The position numbers and the translations under genes are program-made. Positions 24,356-34,988 of a DNA stretch of 64,000 nt are shown here, in pieces; the first letter of the stretch is position 1; each line of letters starts with the position of its first letter. The notes under the pieces are model-generated. The model ran no database searches and was not told where the DNA came from. It worked only from the letters and a program-made list of their open reading frames with translations. Source of the stretch: Brevundimonas mediterranea (GTDB lineage: Bacteria; Pseudomonadota; Alphaproteobacteria; Caulobacterales; Caulobacteraceae); the NCBI RefSeq assembly GCF_014196125.1, contig NZ_JACIDA010000001.1, forward strand, positions 992,001 through 1,056,000. The letters run 5' to 3'.

Positions 24356-26188
24356 TCAGACCTTGATCGGCAAGGCCGTGCGGATATGGACGTCCTTCAA
24401 CTGGCGTTCCTCCGCCTCGGTCGGGGCGTTCATCAACAGATCCTCGCCCTGCTGGTTCAGGGGGAAGGCGATGACCTCGCGGATGGCCGTCTCGCCGGCC
24501 AGCAGCATGACGATGCGATCGATGCCGGGGGCCAGGCCGCCGTGGGGCGGCGCGCCGTAGCGGAAGGCGTTCAGCATGCCGCCGAACTGTTCTTCCACCA
24601 CCGAGGCGTCGTAGCCGGCGATCTCGAAGGCCTTCAGCATGATCTCGGCCTTATGGTTCCGGATCGCGCCCGAGCACAGCTCATAGCCGTTGCAGACGAT
24701 GTCGTACTGGAAGGCGCGGATGGTCAGCGGATCCTGGGTCTCCAGGGCCTCCAGCCCGCCCTGGGGCATCGAGAAGGGGTTGTGGCTGAAGTCGACCTTC
24801 TTCTCTTCTTCCGACCATTCGAACATGGGGAAGTCGACGATCCAGCAGAATTTGAACTGGTTCTCGTCGATCAGCTTCAGCTCCGTGCCCACGCGGGTGC
24901 GGGCCAGGCCGGCGAACTTGGCGAAGACCGACGGCAGGCCGGCGGTGAAGAAGGCCGCGTCGCCCTTGCCCAGACCCAGCGAAGCCATCAGGGTCTCGGT
25001 CGGCTCCTGGCCCAGGTTCTTGGCGATGGGACCGCCCCAGGCGCCCTGGTCGTCCGACCAGAAGATATAGCCCAGGCCCGGCTGGCCCTCGCCCTGCGCC
25101 CACGAGTTCATGCGGTCGCAGAAGGCGCGCGATCCGCCGGTCGGCGCCGGGATGGCCCAGACGGCGTTCTTCTCGTCCGCGCCCAGGATCTTGGCGAACA
25201 GGCCGAAACCACCGTCGCGGAAGTGGTCGGAGACCACCTGCATCTTGATCGGGTTGCGCAGGTCCGGCTTGTCCGAACCATACCAGGCCATCGACTGGGC
25301 GTAGGTCAGGCGCTCGAAGCCCTTGTGCTCGAACGTTTCGCCGAAGTCGTTGGTGAAGGTGTGGACGCCGTCGATGGGCGAGACCGGCTTGCCCTCGCCG
25401 AACTCTTCGAACACGCCGTGCATCAGCGGCTCGATGGCGGCGAAGACGTCTTCCTGGGTCACGAAGCTCATCTCGACGTCGAGCTGGTAGAATTCCAGCG
25501 AACGGTCGGCGCGCAGGTCTTCGTCTCGGAAGCAGGGGGCGATCTGGAAATAGCGGTCGAAGCCCGAGACCATCAGCAGCTGCTTGAACTGCTGGGGCGC
25601 CTGCGGAAGGGCGTAGAACTTGCCAGGGTGCAGACGCGACGGCACCAGGAAGTCGCGCGCGCCTTCCGGCGACGAGGCGGTCAGGATCGGGGTCTGGTAC
25701 TCCAGGAAGCCCTGGGCCACCATACGCTGGCGGATCGAAGAGATGACCCTGGAGCGTAGCACAATGTTCTTGTGCAGCCGCTCGCGACGCAGGTCGAGGA
25801 AGCGGTTGGCCAGGCGGATATCTTCCGGATACTCCTGGTCGCCGAAGACCGGCATCGGCAGTTCGGCGGCTTCCGACAGGACCTCGACGCCTTGGACGCG
25901 GACCTCGACCTCGCCGGTCGGCAGGTTCGGGTTCACCACCCCGGCCTCACGCGCCACCACTTCGCCGTCGATCTTGATCACGCTCTCGGCGCGCAGGCGT
26001 TCGACGGCCGCAAAGCCCGGCGTCTCCGGGTGCAGCACCAGTTGGGTCAGGCCGTAGTGGTCGCGCAGATCGATGAACAACAGGCCGCCGTGATCGCGCT
26101 TCCGATGCACCCAGCCGGACAGGCGGACGGCGGAACCGGCGTCGGAGGCGCGCAGGGCGCCGCAGGTGTGAGAGCGGTAGGCGTGCAT
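24356..26188 (-). CDS. aspS: Aspartyl-tRNA synthetase, probably non-discriminating
   Basis: Class II synthetase of 610 residues charging tRNA with aspartate. An N-terminal OB anticodon-binding domain ([19 protein letters not shown]) is followed by the catalytic core with FLDLRRE, the bacterial GAD insertion, and motif 3 near [13 protein letters not shown]. The His in RDHGG is the residue associated with non-discriminating enzymes that also charge tRNA-Asn, for later amidation by GatCAB; discriminating enzymes have Leu there. This is an inference from one position. The gene is monocistronic, ending at a shared terminator. Confidence 0.96.
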   Translation of the reverse strand: MHAYRSHTCGALRASDAGSAVRLSGWVHRKRDHGGLLFIDLRDHYGLTQLVLHPETPGFAAVERLRAESVIKIDGEVVAREAGVVNPNLPTGEVEVRVQGVEVLSEAAELPMPVFGDQEYPEDIRLANRFLDLRRERLHKNIVLRSRVISSIRQRMVAQGFLEYQTPILTASSPEGARDFLVPSRLHPGKFYALPQAPQQFKQLLMVSGFDRYFQIAPCFRDEDLRADRSLEFYQLDVEMSFVTQEDVFAAIEPLMHGVFEEFGEGKPVSPIDGVHTFTNDFGETFEHKGFERLTYAQSMAWYGSDKPDLRNPIKMQVVSDHFRDGGFGLFAKILGADEKNAVWAIPAPTGGSRAFCDRMNSWAQGEGQPGLGYIFWSDDQGAWGGPIAKNLGQEPTETLMASLGLGKGDAAFFTAGLPSVFAKFAGLARTRVGTELKLIDENQFKFCWIVDFPMFEWSEEEKKVDFSHNPFSMPQGGLEALETQDPLTIRAFQYDIVCNGYELCSGAIRNHKAEIMLKAFEIAGYDASVVEEQFGGMLNAFRYGAPPHGGLAPGIDRIVMLLAGETAIREVIAFPLNQQGEDLLMNAPTEAEERQLKDVHIRTALPIKV

Positions 26189-26391
26189 GGATGGACCGTC
26201 TGGAATTCTGCGGTGGAATCTGACGCCGGAGCGCCTGAAATCGAAGCGGCGTAGGGCGCATTATCGCCCCCGAAAGTCAAGGTCGGGGCGGCTTTCGGTC
26301 ATGCTTGCACGCTCCATCAAATCCACCTGACTGTCTTGTGAAGCGGCGTGGCCGTCCACAAACTGCGTCGCCCCTCAAAAGAAAGCCTCCG

Positions 26392-27369
26392 ATGCTCCAC
26401 CGCCTTGTCCTCGCTGCCCTCGCGATATCGGCCGCCAGTTTCATGACAGCCCTTCCGTCTTGGGCGCAGATGTCGCCGGACCTGTCCGGACGATGGGTTT
26501 GGGCTGTCGAGGGCCGCACGGTCTTCATCATCGACATCCCTGATAGAGACTCGCCGGTCGCGACCCTGACCCGTCCTTCCAGCCTGGTCCTGCTTCAGGA
26601 CGGCGCATTGAGCGGCGTAAACGGCCCTGTCTTCACTGAAGACCTGAAGGTCAATGCCCTGACCGCCGATCACATAACTCTGACGCGGCCGAACGACGAA
26701 GTTTACGAAATACGTCTGGCGGCAAAGGATTGGGCGACATTCGCCTTCGTCGGAGGCCCGCCCATGTCACCTCTTTCCCTATATCGACCGCATGATCCGG
26801 CCACAGTCGAGACGGACTGGGGTGGAGACCGCGCCTATGGCCGCCTGGAACCCGATACCGATGTCTCGGACGACCCGGCCGTCAAGGCGTTGTTCGACGC
26901 CGACCAGGCGGATCGCGACGATATGCTGACGGTCGGGCCGCAAGTTGCCGTGAAAGACGCCGCACGACGCGCCGAACTTACCCAACTGATGCAAGCCGGG
27001 GTTTTGAAGAGTGGTCGCGACTATTATCGGGCGGCCTTCATCTATCAGCATGGCGACCAGCCTGACGATTACCTCCTGGCGCATGTTTTGGCCGTGACGG
27101 CTATGGCCAAGGGCTTCTCCGATGCGGGTTGGATCGCGGCGGCGACCCTGGACCGCTACCTGCAGGAAAGCGGCAGCGCCCAGATTTACGGCACCCAATT
27201 TCAAATACCGTTCAACGGCGATCCAGTGACCCAGAGAAGCTACAATCGCGACCTTCTTCCCGACAGCGCACGAATCGCGGTCGGCGTCCCCACGCTTGCC
27301 GGACAGGAAGAACAACGTCAGTCATACGAACGCGAACGAGCCGCCCGCTCGTCGAGCGTCCGAAATTAG
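26392..27369 (+). CDS. Secreted protein of unknown function, DUF6624-like
   Basis: A 325-residue exported protein: signal peptide to about residue 25 (ALPSWAQ), a beta-rich N-terminal part (SGRWVWAVEGRTVFIID), and a helical second half with DADQADRDDML, AAFIYQHGDQPDDYLLAHVLAVTAMAKG, and DRYLQESGSAQIYGTQF. The QHG...DDYLLAH and YGTQF signatures resemble the DUF6624 family; I recognise it only by pattern. The ATG at 26392 was chosen over one at 26305 because it gives a clean signal peptide. G+C is lower than in flanking genes. A stop-to-start gap of 9 bases leads to the following gene. Confidence 0.6.
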   Translation: MLHRLVLAALAISAASFMTALPSWAQMSPDLSGRWVWAVEGRTVFIIDIPDRDSPVATLTRPSSLVLLQDGALSGVNGPVFTEDLKVNALTADHITLTRPNDEVYEIRLAAKDWATFAFVGGPPMSPLSLYRPHDPATVETDWGGDRAYGRLEPDTDVSDDPAVKALFDADQADRDDMLTVGPQVAVKDAARRAELTQLMQAGVLKSGRDYYRAAFIYQHGDQPDDYLLAHVLAVTAMAKGFSDAGWIAAATLDRYLQESGSAQIYGTQFQIPFNGDPVTQRSYNRDLLPDSARIAVGVPTLAGQEEQRQSYERERAARSSSVRN

Positions 27370-27378
27370 AGATTTCCC

Positions 27379-27666
27379 GTGTTTATCGTCACCCTCACCT
27401 ACACCCAGCCCATTGAAGCCATTGAGGCCAAGACGGTCGAGCATCGCGAATGGCTGGACATCCATGTCGCCAGCGGCCTGATCATCGCCGCCGGTCCCAT
27501 GGTTCCGCGCACCGGCGGCATACTCGTTGTCCGCAGCGGGGGCACGAAAGAGGAGCTCGAGACCCTGCTGAAGGACGATCCTTTCCAGGTCCACGGCCTG
27601 GCCGACTACAGGATCACCGAGTTCAAGGCAGGCAAGTTCAACCCCGCCCTGACCGAATTCGCCTGA
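27379..27666 (+). CDS. YciI-like family protein
   Basis: A 95-residue ferredoxin-like-fold protein of the YciI/YCII group, with FIVTLTYTQPIEAIEAKTVEHREWL and the His-Asp pair (H37 region, DIHVASGLIIAAGPM) near the start, then DDPFQVHGLADYRITEF. Begins with GTG 9 bases after the preceding stop, so probably cotranscribed. Family function is poorly known; members often fuse to or accompany regulators. Confidence 0.85.
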   Translation: MFIVTLTYTQPIEAIEAKTVEHREWLDIHVASGLIIAAGPMVPRTGGILVVRSGGTKEELETLLKDDPFQVHGLADYRITEFKAGKFNPALTEFA

Positions 27667-27751
27667 TTCCGTCCACAGGGCGGGCCTTCGCTCCCCTGTA
27701 CCAACAGGATGCGCCTGCGCAGTTCGTCTCCGCCTCTGCTATGACAGGCTC

Positions 27752-28444
27752 ATGCCCGCGCAGAGCGCCATGATCCGACCGAACGCCGAACAGCTGCGTC
27801 TGCCGCTGGAACGCCCGCTTGCGGGCGAGGCCTTTGTATCGTCGGACAGCAATGCCGAGGCCGTCCGCGTATTGTCGCGCTGGCCGGACGGCGCCGGTTC
27901 GGTCCTGGCCCTTTACGGACCGGCGGGATCGGGCAAGAGCCGGCTGGCCGCCGACTGGGCCGAACGGATCGGGGCCGTGCCGCTGAACGGCGTCGAGGCG
28001 GCCCTGGTCGATCCGCTGGAGCTGGAGGGGCGGCCGGTCCTGCTGGATTGCGCGCCCGACGCGGACGACGAAAGCCTGTTTCACCTGATCAATCTGGCCC
28101 ATACGGGCGGCGGCGCTCTGCTGCTGGTGTCGCGCTCGGCGCCGCGGAACTGGTCTGTCGCCCTGCCCGATCTGCGCTCTCGCCTGGATGCGGTCCGCAC
28201 TGTCGCCGTCGAGGCGCCGGATGACCGGGTGCTGTCCGCCATTCTGCGCACCCGGTTCGCCGAGCGCAGCATCGCGCCGACCGACGAAGTGATCGCCTAT
28301 CTGGTGCGGCGGCTGGACCGGTCCGCCGACACCGCCGCGACTGCGGTCGAACGTCTGGACGCCCTGCACCGCCCCGTCACCCGCGCCCTGGCCCGGCAGG
28401 TGCTGGACGAAATGAACGCCGCCGTCGAGGTCGAGACCGACTGA
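27752..28444 (+). CDS. hdaA: Replication-initiation regulator HdaA (DnaA-paralogue ATPase)
   Basis: A 230-residue AAA+ protein like E. coli Hda and Caulobacter HdaA, which binds the DNA polymerase sliding clamp and stimulates ATP hydrolysis on DnaA so that initiation happens once per cycle. The N-terminal QLRLPL (residues 14-19) is the clamp-binding motif. GPAGSGKS (56-63) is Walker A, VLLDCAPD approximates Walker B, and the C-terminal helical DIII-like part (RLDRSADTAATAVERLD) follows. The start could also be the Met at residue 7. It is upstream of ppk as in Caulobacter. Length is normal for the family, which lacks the DNA-binding domain IV of DnaA. Confidence 0.88.
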   Translation: MPAQSAMIRPNAEQLRLPLERPLAGEAFVSSDSNAEAVRVLSRWPDGAGSVLALYGPAGSGKSRLAADWAERIGAVPLNGVEAALVDPLELEGRPVLLDCAPDADDESLFHLINLAHTGGGALLLVSRSAPRNWSVALPDLRSRLDAVRTVAVEAPDDRVLSAILRTRFAERSIAPTDEVIAYLVRRLDRSADTAATAVERLDALHRPVTRALARQVLDEMNAAVEVETD

Positions 28445-28521
28445 GGGCCGGGGCGAATGGCCGCCCATGAAAATGTCGATGCCCGCTTGCGGCCGTCACA
28501 GTCGCGCGCGAGAACCGGGCT

Positions 28522-30738
28522 ATGACCGACGCCGCGATCCACGACGCCACCCGGGGCGAGGAAGTCCCTGCTTCCCGCGCTCCCCAGCTTGCCCTGAATG
28601 AGGAATTGATCGCCTCGCCCACGCGGTTCTTCAACCGCGAAATCTCCTGGCTGGCCTTTAACGAGCGCGTGCTGGAGGAAGCCGCCAATCCGAACCACCC
28701 GCTGCTGGAACGCCTGCGGTTCGTGTCGATCTCGGCCAACAATCTCGACGAGTTCTTCATGACCCGCGTCGCCGGCCTGAAGGGCCAGTTGCGCGAGCGG
28801 GTGCGGGTGCTTTCGGCCGACGGCCTGACCCCGGCCGAACAGCTCGAGCGGATCAATATCTCGGCCGGCGAACTGATGGCCGAACAGCAGGTGCGCTGGC
28901 GCCAGCTGAAAAAGGAACTGGCGACCGTCGGCATCGAGGTGGTCGACCGCAACCGCCTGACCAAGACCGAGAAGGAGCGGCTGGAGCCCGAGTTCCTGAA
29001 CCAGCTCTTCGCCGTCCTGACGCCCCTGGCCATCGACCCGGCCCATCCCTTCCCCTTCCTGCCCAACCTCGGCTTCTCCCTGGCGCTGAAGCTGAAGCGC
29101 AAGGGCGAGGCCAAGACCTTCTACGCCCTGGTGCCCGTGCCGACCCAGGTGCGGCGCTTCTGGGAACTGCCGACCGACGGCCGCTCGGCGCCCGGTCGCA
29201 AGCGGTTCATCACGCTTGAGAACGTGCTGCTGCTGTTCATCGACCACCTGTTCCCCGGCTGTGACATCCTCGAGAAGGGGCTTCTGCGCCTGATCCGCGA
29301 CAGCGATATCGAGATCGAGGAAGAGGCCGAGGACCTGGTGCTCGAGTTCGAGGAGGCGCTGAAACAGCGGCGCCTGGGCTCGGTCGTTCGCGTCAAGATC
29401 GAGGCCTCGATGCCGACCGACCTGCGCGACTTCATCGTCGGCGAGCTTGAGGCCGCGCCTCAGGACGTGGTGCTGGTGGACGGCATGCTGGGCCTGGCCC
29501 AGCTGTCGGATCTGATCCCCGGCGGCCACCCCGACCTGAAGTTCAAGGGCTATGAGCCCCGCTATCCCGAGCGGGTCCGCGACAACGGCGGCGATGTCTT
29601 CGCCGCCATCCGAGAGAAGGACCTGCTGATCCACCACCCGTTCGAGAGCTTCGACGTGGTGGTGCAGTTCCTGCGTCAGGCAGCGCGCGATCCGAACGTC
29701 ATCGCCATCAAACAGACCCTGTACCGCACCTCCAAGGACAGTCCCATCGTCGCCGCCCTGATCGAGGCGGCCGAGAACGGCAAGAACGTCACCGCCCTGG
29801 TCGAGCTGAAGGCCCGGTTCGACGAGGAGGCCAACCTGCGCTGGGCCCGGGCGATGGAGAGGGCCGGCGTCCACGTCGTCTTCGGCTTCGTCGAATACAA
29901 GACCCACGCCAAGCTCAGCGTCGTCGTGCGCCGCGAGGGCGAGGCCCTGCGCACCTACTGCCACTTCGGCACCGGCAACTATCACCCGGTCACGGCCAAG
30001 ATCTACACCGACCTGTCGCTGTTCTCGTGCGATCCCGTCCTGGGCCGCGACGCCAGCCGGGTGTTCAACTACATCACCGGCTACGCCACCCCGGACGAGC
30101 TGGAGGCCCTGGTGGTCTCGCCGCTGAACATGAAGTCCACCCTGATCGAACTGATCGGCAAGGAGATGTCGGCCGCCGCCATGGGCAAGCCGGCCGCCAT
30201 CTGGGTCAAGCTGAACTCCCTGGTCGATCCCGAGATCATCGACGCCCTGTACCGGGCCAGCCAGTGGGGCGTGCGGATCGACCTGGTCGTGCGCGGCATC
30301 TGCTGCCTGCGGCCGGGCGTGACGGGCCTGTCCGAAAACATCCGCGTCAAGTCGATCGTCGGCCGCTTCCTGGAGCACAGCCGGATCGTCTGTTTCGCCA
30401 ATGGCAAGGACCTGCCCCACGACAAGGCCAAGGTCTTCATCTCCTCGGCTGACTGGATGACGCGCAACCTGGACCGCCGGGTCGAGCTGATGACCCCGAT
30501 CCGCAACGCCACCGTCCACGACCAGGTGCTGGACCAGATCATGGTCGCCAATTTGAAGGACGACGCACAAAGCTGGGTGCTGGACGCCGAAGGGCGCTAT
30601 ACCCGCCTCATCCCCGCCGATCCGGAGCGGCCCTTCTCGGCCCACAAATATTTCATGACCAATCCCAGCCTGTCGGGCCGTGGGCGCAAGGTGAAGACCC
30701 TGCCGTCCGCTCTCAGCTACGAGCGTCCCGGCCGCTGA
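28522..30738 (+). CDS. ppk: Polyphosphate kinase 1
   Basis: A 738-residue enzyme that transfers the ATP gamma-phosphate to growing polyphosphate through a phosphohistidine. The order is N-terminal helical domain ([19 protein letters not shown]), the head domain, and two phospholipase D-like catalytic domains; the active-site stretch [11 protein letters not shown] with the autophosphorylated His and [12 protein letters not shown] are present. The ending [14 protein letters not shown] is ordinary. The stop overlaps the ppx start (TGATG), so the two are translationally coupled, letting the cell balance synthesis and breakdown of polyphosphate. Confidence 0.97.
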   Translation: MTDAAIHDATRGEEVPASRAPQLALNEELIASPTRFFNREISWLAFNERVLEEAANPNHPLLERLRFVSISANNLDEFFMTRVAGLKGQLRERVRVLSADGLTPAEQLERINISAGELMAEQQVRWRQLKKELATVGIEVVDRNRLTKTEKERLEPEFLNQLFAVLTPLAIDPAHPFPFLPNLGFSLALKLKRKGEAKTFYALVPVPTQVRRFWELPTDGRSAPGRKRFITLENVLLLFIDHLFPGCDILEKGLLRLIRDSDIEIEEEAEDLVLEFEEALKQRRLGSVVRVKIEASMPTDLRDFIVGELEAAPQDVVLVDGMLGLAQLSDLIPGGHPDLKFKGYEPRYPERVRDNGGDVFAAIREKDLLIHHPFESFDVVVQFLRQAARDPNVIAIKQTLYRTSKDSPIVAALIEAAENGKNVTALVELKARFDEEANLRWARAMERAGVHVVFGFVEYKTHAKLSVVVRREGEALRTYCHFGTGNYHPVTAKIYTDLSLFSCDPVLGRDASRVFNYITGYATPDELEALVVSPLNMKSTLIELIGKEMSAAAMGKPAAIWVKLNSLVDPEIIDALYRASQWGVRIDLVVRGICCLRPGVTGLSENIRVKSIVGRFLEHSRIVCFANGKDLPHDKAKVFISSADWMTRNLDRRVELMTPIRNATVHDQVLDQIMVANLKDDAQSWVLDAEGRYTRLIPADPERPFSAHKYFMTNPSLSGRGRKVKTLPSALSYERPGR

Positions 30739-32240
30739 TGCCGGATCTGGCGCTTACCGGCCGCGACGTCGCGGCCATCGACATCGGGTCCAACTCGGTC
30801 CGTCTGGTTCTCTACCGGCTGGAAGGTCGGGCGATCTGGACCGTCTTCAACGAAAAGGTTCTGGCCGGCCTGGGTCGCGACCTGCCGACCACCGGCAGGC
30901 TGTCGCCCGAGGGGGTGGTCATGGCCATGACGGCCCTGCGCCGTTTCGCCGCCGTGCTGGAAGGGGTTCGCCCCGACGCCACCCTGATCGCCGCGACCGC
31001 CGCCGTTCGCGAAGCCAGGGACGGCCCTGAGTTCTGCCAGCGCGTCGCCGCTGAGACGGGCTTGCAGATCCGTGTCCTGTCTGGCGAGGAAGAGGCGAAA
31101 TACGCCGCCATGGGCGTGCTGGCCGGCGCGCCCCAAGCCCGGGGCGTCTCGGCCGACATGGGCGGCGCCAGTCTGGAGCTGACTCGTCTGGGCGGCGCCC
31201 CAGGCGCGGCGCACAGCGTCGAACAGGGGCTGACCCTGCCGCTGGGCCCCTTCGCCCTGGCCGAGGGCAAGGGATTCGACGCCGACCGGATCAAGGCCCG
31301 CATCGACCAGAGACTGAAACCCGTCGCGGCCCAGTTCCAGACCGACCGCCTCTACGCCGTCGGCGGCGCCTGGCGCACCCTGGCCCAGGTCCATATGGCG
31401 CTGAAATCCTATCCGCTGAAGGTCGTGCACCAGTACGAGATCACGGCGGACGAGGCGCTGGAGACCGCACGTCTGGTCGCGCAACAGTCGGCGGCCGGCC
31501 TCGCGAAACTGCCAAGCGTGTCCAAGAAGCGGGCCGAAACCCTGCCCTACGCCGGCCTGGTGCTGGAAGGTCTGATCAAGCATCTGAACCTGAAGCGGAT
31601 CGAGATGTCCGCCTGGGGGGTGCGCGAAGGCCTGCTGTTCGAAACCCTGGACGAGGCGACCCAGGCGGCCGATCCGCTGCTGGCCGGGTGCGCGGCCCTG
31701 GGCGGACGGCAGGGGATCGACCCCGCCCTGCCCGGCGCCCTGAACGGCTGGATTTCAGACGTCGTCTCGGCCCTGCCGTCGGCCTTCGGCGCCGCGCGCG
31801 ACGGCGTCCTGTCCGCCGCCGCCTGCCGCCTGTCGGACCTGGGCGCCCGCCTGCATCCAGACCACCGTCTGGAACTGGTCTTCGACCAGGTTCTGCGCGC
31901 GCCCGTCGCGGGCGTCAGCCATGCGGAGCGCGCCTTCCTCGCCTGCGCCATGAACGCCCGCTACGGTGGCGGTCTGGCCACGCCCCAGCCGGACATCATC
32001 AGCCGCCTGTTGAACGAGGACGCCGCCAAACGCGCCCGCGCCCTGGGCCTGGCCATCCGCCTGGCCTGCGATCTGTCGGGCCGGTCGTCGCAACTGCTCG
32101 CCAACGCCACCGCCACGGTGGGCAAGGCCGAACTGAAGCTGACGGCCACTGAAGGCTACGCCGACGTGCTGCTGGGCGAACAGACGAAAAAGCGCGCCAA
32201 GGCCCTGGCCGAGGCGATGGGACTGGGACTGTCGATCTAG
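30738..32240 (+). CDS. ppx: Exopolyphosphatase / guanosine pentaphosphatase family
   Basis: A 500-residue ASKHA-fold phosphatase that removes terminal phosphates from polyphosphate. The N-terminal phosphate-binding loop reads DIGSNSVRLVLY, followed by ATAAVREARDG, EEEAKYAAMGV and the second glycine-rich loop GADMGGASLELT-like (SADMGGASLEL). The C-terminal part (RYGGGLATPQPDII) is HD-like. The start overlaps the ppk stop. Length and motifs match PPX/GppA proteins; I cannot tell polyphosphatase from pppGpp hydrolase by reading. Confidence 0.95.
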   Translation: MPDLALTGRDVAAIDIGSNSVRLVLYRLEGRAIWTVFNEKVLAGLGRDLPTTGRLSPEGVVMAMTALRRFAAVLEGVRPDATLIAATAAVREARDGPEFCQRVAAETGLQIRVLSGEEEAKYAAMGVLAGAPQARGVSADMGGASLELTRLGGAPGAAHSVEQGLTLPLGPFALAEGKGFDADRIKARIDQRLKPVAAQFQTDRLYAVGGAWRTLAQVHMALKSYPLKVVHQYEITADEALETARLVAQQSAAGLAKLPSVSKKRAETLPYAGLVLEGLIKHLNLKRIEMSAWGVREGLLFETLDEATQAADPLLAGCAALGGRQGIDPALPGALNGWISDVVSALPSAFGAARDGVLSAAACRLSDLGARLHPDHRLELVFDQVLRAPVAGVSHAERAFLACAMNARYGGGLATPQPDIISRLLNEDAAKRARALGLAIRLACDLSGRSSQLLANATATVGKAELKLTATEGYADVLLGEQTKKRAKALAEAMGLGLSI

Positions 32241-32289
32241 ACAGGTCGACGAACAGGGTTCAGCCTTTCGTCGAACGAGAGGAACACTC

Positions 32290-32655
32290 ATGCCCGTAAC
32301 CGGAATCGGCGGCTTCTTCTTTCGCGCCCAGGATCCGCAGGCGCTTTCGGCCTGGTATCTGACCCATCTGGGCGTCGGCGCACCTGAGGGCCAGTTCCTG
32401 TGGGACCAGCAGGCGGGTCCAACCGTATTCTCCCCGTTCAAGGAGACGACCGACTATTTCGCCGAAGACAGGCGCTGGATGCTGAACCTGCGCGTCGAAG
32501 GCTTGGACGCCCTGCTCGCCTCCCTAAAAGCCGCCGGCCTGGAGGTCGTCACCAAGGAAGACTGGGACGCCAGCCCCGAGGTCGGACGCTTCGCCCGCAT
32601 CCACGACCCTGAGGGCAATCCCATCGAACTATGGGAGCCGCCGGCCGGCGGCTAG
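32290..32655 (+). CDS. VOC family (glyoxalase-fold) protein
   Basis: A 121-residue glyoxalase/bleomycin-resistance-fold protein with one paired beta-alpha-beta module: FFFRAQDPQALSAWYLTHLG at the front and the metal-binding Glu region RIHDPEGNPIELWEP at the end. It follows ppx by 49 bases. Its stop (TAG at 32653-32655) overlaps the minus-strand stop of rnd, so the two ends abut exactly. Substrate unknown; the fold serves glyoxalases, dioxygenases and resistance proteins. Confidence 0.88.
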   Translation: MPVTGIGGFFFRAQDPQALSAWYLTHLGVGAPEGQFLWDQQAGPTVFSPFKETTDYFAEDRRWMLNLRVEGLDALLASLKAAGLEVVTKEDWDASPEVGRFARIHDPEGNPIELWEPPAGG

Positions 32656-33803
32656 CCCTCGATCTCGACGACCTCGACCCGCGATCCGCTCAGCACCAAG
32701 GCGATCTCGCCGCGCTTCAGCTTCAGCGCGTCCTCGCCGAAGATCTGACGCCGCCAGCCCTTCAGCGCATCCACATCGGCGTTGTCGCTGACGGCGATCT
32801 TCTCCAGATCGGCCACGGTGGCGATCAGCTTGGACGCCACCCCGGCGTTGTCGCTCTTGGCCTTCAGCAGCACCTTCAGCAGTTCCACCACCGAAGGCGG
32901 CGCCGGCTGACGGTGCGCCGGACGCTCCATGTCAGGGGCATGGGATTCGGGATCGGCCAGGACGCGCTTCAGCTCCTCGGCCAGTTCCAGGCCCAGGCGA
33001 GACCCGCCGAACCCCTTGGGCACCGAGCGCAGGCGGTTGAAGGCCTCGGGGTCGGTCGGGGTCTGTTGCGCGACCTCGTCGATGCCTTCGTCCTTCAGGA
33101 TTCGGCCGCGCGGCTGGTCGCGTTCCTGGGCCGCACGCTCACGCCAGACGGCCACGGCCTTGAAGGCAGCCAGATATTTGGCCGAGAACTTCTTGGGCTT
33201 CAGCCGCTTCCAGGCGTTCTCGGGATTGGTGTCGTACAGGGCCGGATCGACCTGGCTCTCCATCTCCGACATCACCCAGTCGAGCCGCCCCTCCTTCTGC
33301 AGCCGGTCGCGCAGCTTGGGATACAGGGCCGCCAGATGGGTCACGTCGCCCAGGGCATAGACCAGTTGGCTGTCCGACAGCGGGCGTCGCGCCCAGTCGG
33401 TGAAGCGGCTGCCCTTGTCCAGTTCGACGCGCAGCATCTGCCGCACCAGCGAATCATAGGCGACCTGTTCGCCGAATCCGGCCGCCATGGCCGCGACCTG
33501 GGTGTCGAACATCGGCTTGGGCATGGCGCCCAGACGCACGAAGATTTCGACGTCCTGTCGACAGGCGTGGAACACCTTGATGATGTTGGGATCGCGCAAC
33601 AGGTCCAGGAAGGGCTCCAGGTCCAGGCCTTCCGCCATGGGATCGATGATCCCGGCGTGATCGGCGGAAGCGGCCTGGATCAGGCACAGCCTGGGCCAGT
33701 AGGTCGTCTCCCGCATGAACTCGGTGTCGACCGTGATGAACGGGGCGGTGGCGAGGCGGGCGCAAAAATCGGCCAGCGCCTCATTGGTGGTGATCGGCGT
33801 CAT
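32652..33803 (-). CDS. rnd: Ribonuclease D
   Basis: A 383-residue DEDD-type 3'-5' exonuclease acting in tRNA 3' maturation. The exonuclease domain shows ITVDTEFMRETTYWPRLCLIQ (DxE motif), FHACRQDVEI, and the later YALGDVTHLAAL (Y-x3-D), followed by two HRDC-type domains (WRERAAQERDQPRGRILKDE). The start at 33803 is used because the open frame upstream has no homology and overlaps the purM promoter region. Convergent with the glyoxalase-fold gene, sharing stop-codon bases. Confidence 0.96.
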   Translation of the reverse strand: MTPITTNEALADFCARLATAPFITVDTEFMRETTYWPRLCLIQAASADHAGIIDPMAEGLDLEPFLDLLRDPNIIKVFHACRQDVEIFVRLGAMPKPMFDTQVAAMAAGFGEQVAYDSLVRQMLRVELDKGSRFTDWARRPLSDSQLVYALGDVTHLAALYPKLRDRLQKEGRLDWVMSEMESQVDPALYDTNPENAWKRLKPKKFSAKYLAAFKAVAVWRERAAQERDQPRGRILKDEGIDEVAQQTPTDPEAFNRLRSVPKGFGGSRLGLELAEELKRVLADPESHAPDMERPAHRQPAPPSVVELLKVLLKAKSDNAGVASKLIATVADLEKIAVSDNADVDALKGWRRQIFGEDALKLKRGEIALVLSGSRVEVVEIEG

Positions 33804-33882
33804 TCCGATGCTATAGCCCCCCGCAACCCACCTGTGGCAAGAGCCGCGCTGCATTTCCGCCCCGATTCCAGGCCCGAACACC

Positions 33883-34920
33883 ATGAGCGACACCCAAAAG
33901 CCTCTCGAAAACGGCCTGACCTACGCCGATGCGGGCGTGGACATCGACGCAGGCGAGATGCTGGTCGAACACATCAAGCCCCTGGCCAAGTCCACGGCGC
34001 GTCCCGGTTCGGAGCCCTCGCTGGGTGGATTCGGCGCCCTGTTCGACCTCAAGGCCGCCGGCTTCGAAGACCCCCTGATCGTCACCACCACCGACGGCGT
34101 GGGCACCAAGCTGAAAATCGCTATCGAGACCGGCCGTCATGACGGCGTCGGAATCGACCTGGTCGCCATGTGCGTCAACGACCTGCTGGCCCAGGGCGCG
34201 GAGCCCCTGCTGTTCCTCGACTATTACGCCACCGGCCGGCTCGAGATCGACGCCGCCCGCCGCGTCGTCGCCGGCATCGCCGAGGGCTGCCGCCAGGCCG
34301 GCTGTGCTCTGGTCGGCGGCGAGACCGCTGAAATGCCGGGCATGTACACCGACGGCGACTATGACCTGGCCGGCTTCAGCCTGGGCGCGGTCGAACGCGG
34401 CCACGCCCTGCCCTACCTGGATCGCCAGGCGGCCGGCGACATCATCATCGGCCTGGGTTCCACCGGCCCGCACTCGAACGGCTATTCGCTGGTGCGCAAG
34501 GTGGTCGAGAAGTCCGGCCTGGCCTGGGGCGACGACGCCCCCTTCGCCAAGGACCGCTCCCTGGCCCAGGCCCTGATGGAGCCGACCCGCATCTATGTGA
34601 AGCCGGTCCTGCCCCTGATGAAGGCCGGCCTGGTCAAGGGCGCGGCCCATATCACCGGCGGCGGCCTGATCGAAAACCCGCCGCGTTGTATCGCCGAAGG
34701 GCTGAAGGCTTCGTTCGACTGGAACAGTTGGCCCATGCCCCACGTATTCCAGTGGCTGGCCGAAACCGGCGGCATCAGCGACCACGAGATGCGCCGCACC
34801 TTCAACTGCGGCGTCGGCTTCATGCTGATCGTCTCGCCGGAGAATGCCGAGCCGGTGCTGGCCGCCCTGCTGAACGCGGGCGAGGTCGCCTTCGTCTGCG
34901 GACAGCTGGAAGCGGCCTGA
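33883..34920 (+). CDS. purM: Phosphoribosylformylglycinamidine cyclo-ligase
   Basis: AIR synthetase, 345 residues, closing the imidazole ring in purine synthesis using ATP. Family motifs are clear: [58 protein letters not shown], and [12 protein letters not shown]. Divergent from rnd with an 79-base gap between starts. In many alphaproteobacteria purN follows directly; here purN lies 1.8 kb on, with a peptidase gene on the other strand between them. Confidence 0.97.
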   Translation: MSDTQKPLENGLTYADAGVDIDAGEMLVEHIKPLAKSTARPGSEPSLGGFGALFDLKAAGFEDPLIVTTTDGVGTKLKIAIETGRHDGVGIDLVAMCVNDLLAQGAEPLLFLDYYATGRLEIDAARRVVAGIAEGCRQAGCALVGGETAEMPGMYTDGDYDLAGFSLGAVERGHALPYLDRQAAGDIIIGLGSTGPHSNGYSLVRKVVEKSGLAWGDDAPFAKDRSLAQALMEPTRIYVKPVLPLMKAGLVKGAAHITGGGLIENPPRCIAEGLKASFDWNSWPMPHVFQWLAETGGISDHEMRRTFNCGVGFMLIVSPENAEPVLAALLNAGEVAFVCGQLEAA

Positions 34921-34950
34921 TCCTTCGACGCGCCGATTTCGAATGAAACA

Positions 34951-34983
34951 GGGGCCGGAGGCGGCGACGCCCCCGGCCCTCTT
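34951..34983. terminator. Hairpin terminator between purM and a convergent peptidase gene
   Basis: gggccgg-a-ggcg (34952 on) pairs with cgcc-c-ccggccc (ending 34980) and is followed by tcttgc. It serves purM and, in the other direction, the peptidase gene. Confidence 0.75.
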
Positions 34984-34988
34984 GCGTA

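Noticed and set aside
28297..30645. 782-codon minus-strand open frame over ppk
   Set aside because: Antisense shadow of ppk; composition follows the bias of the real gene.
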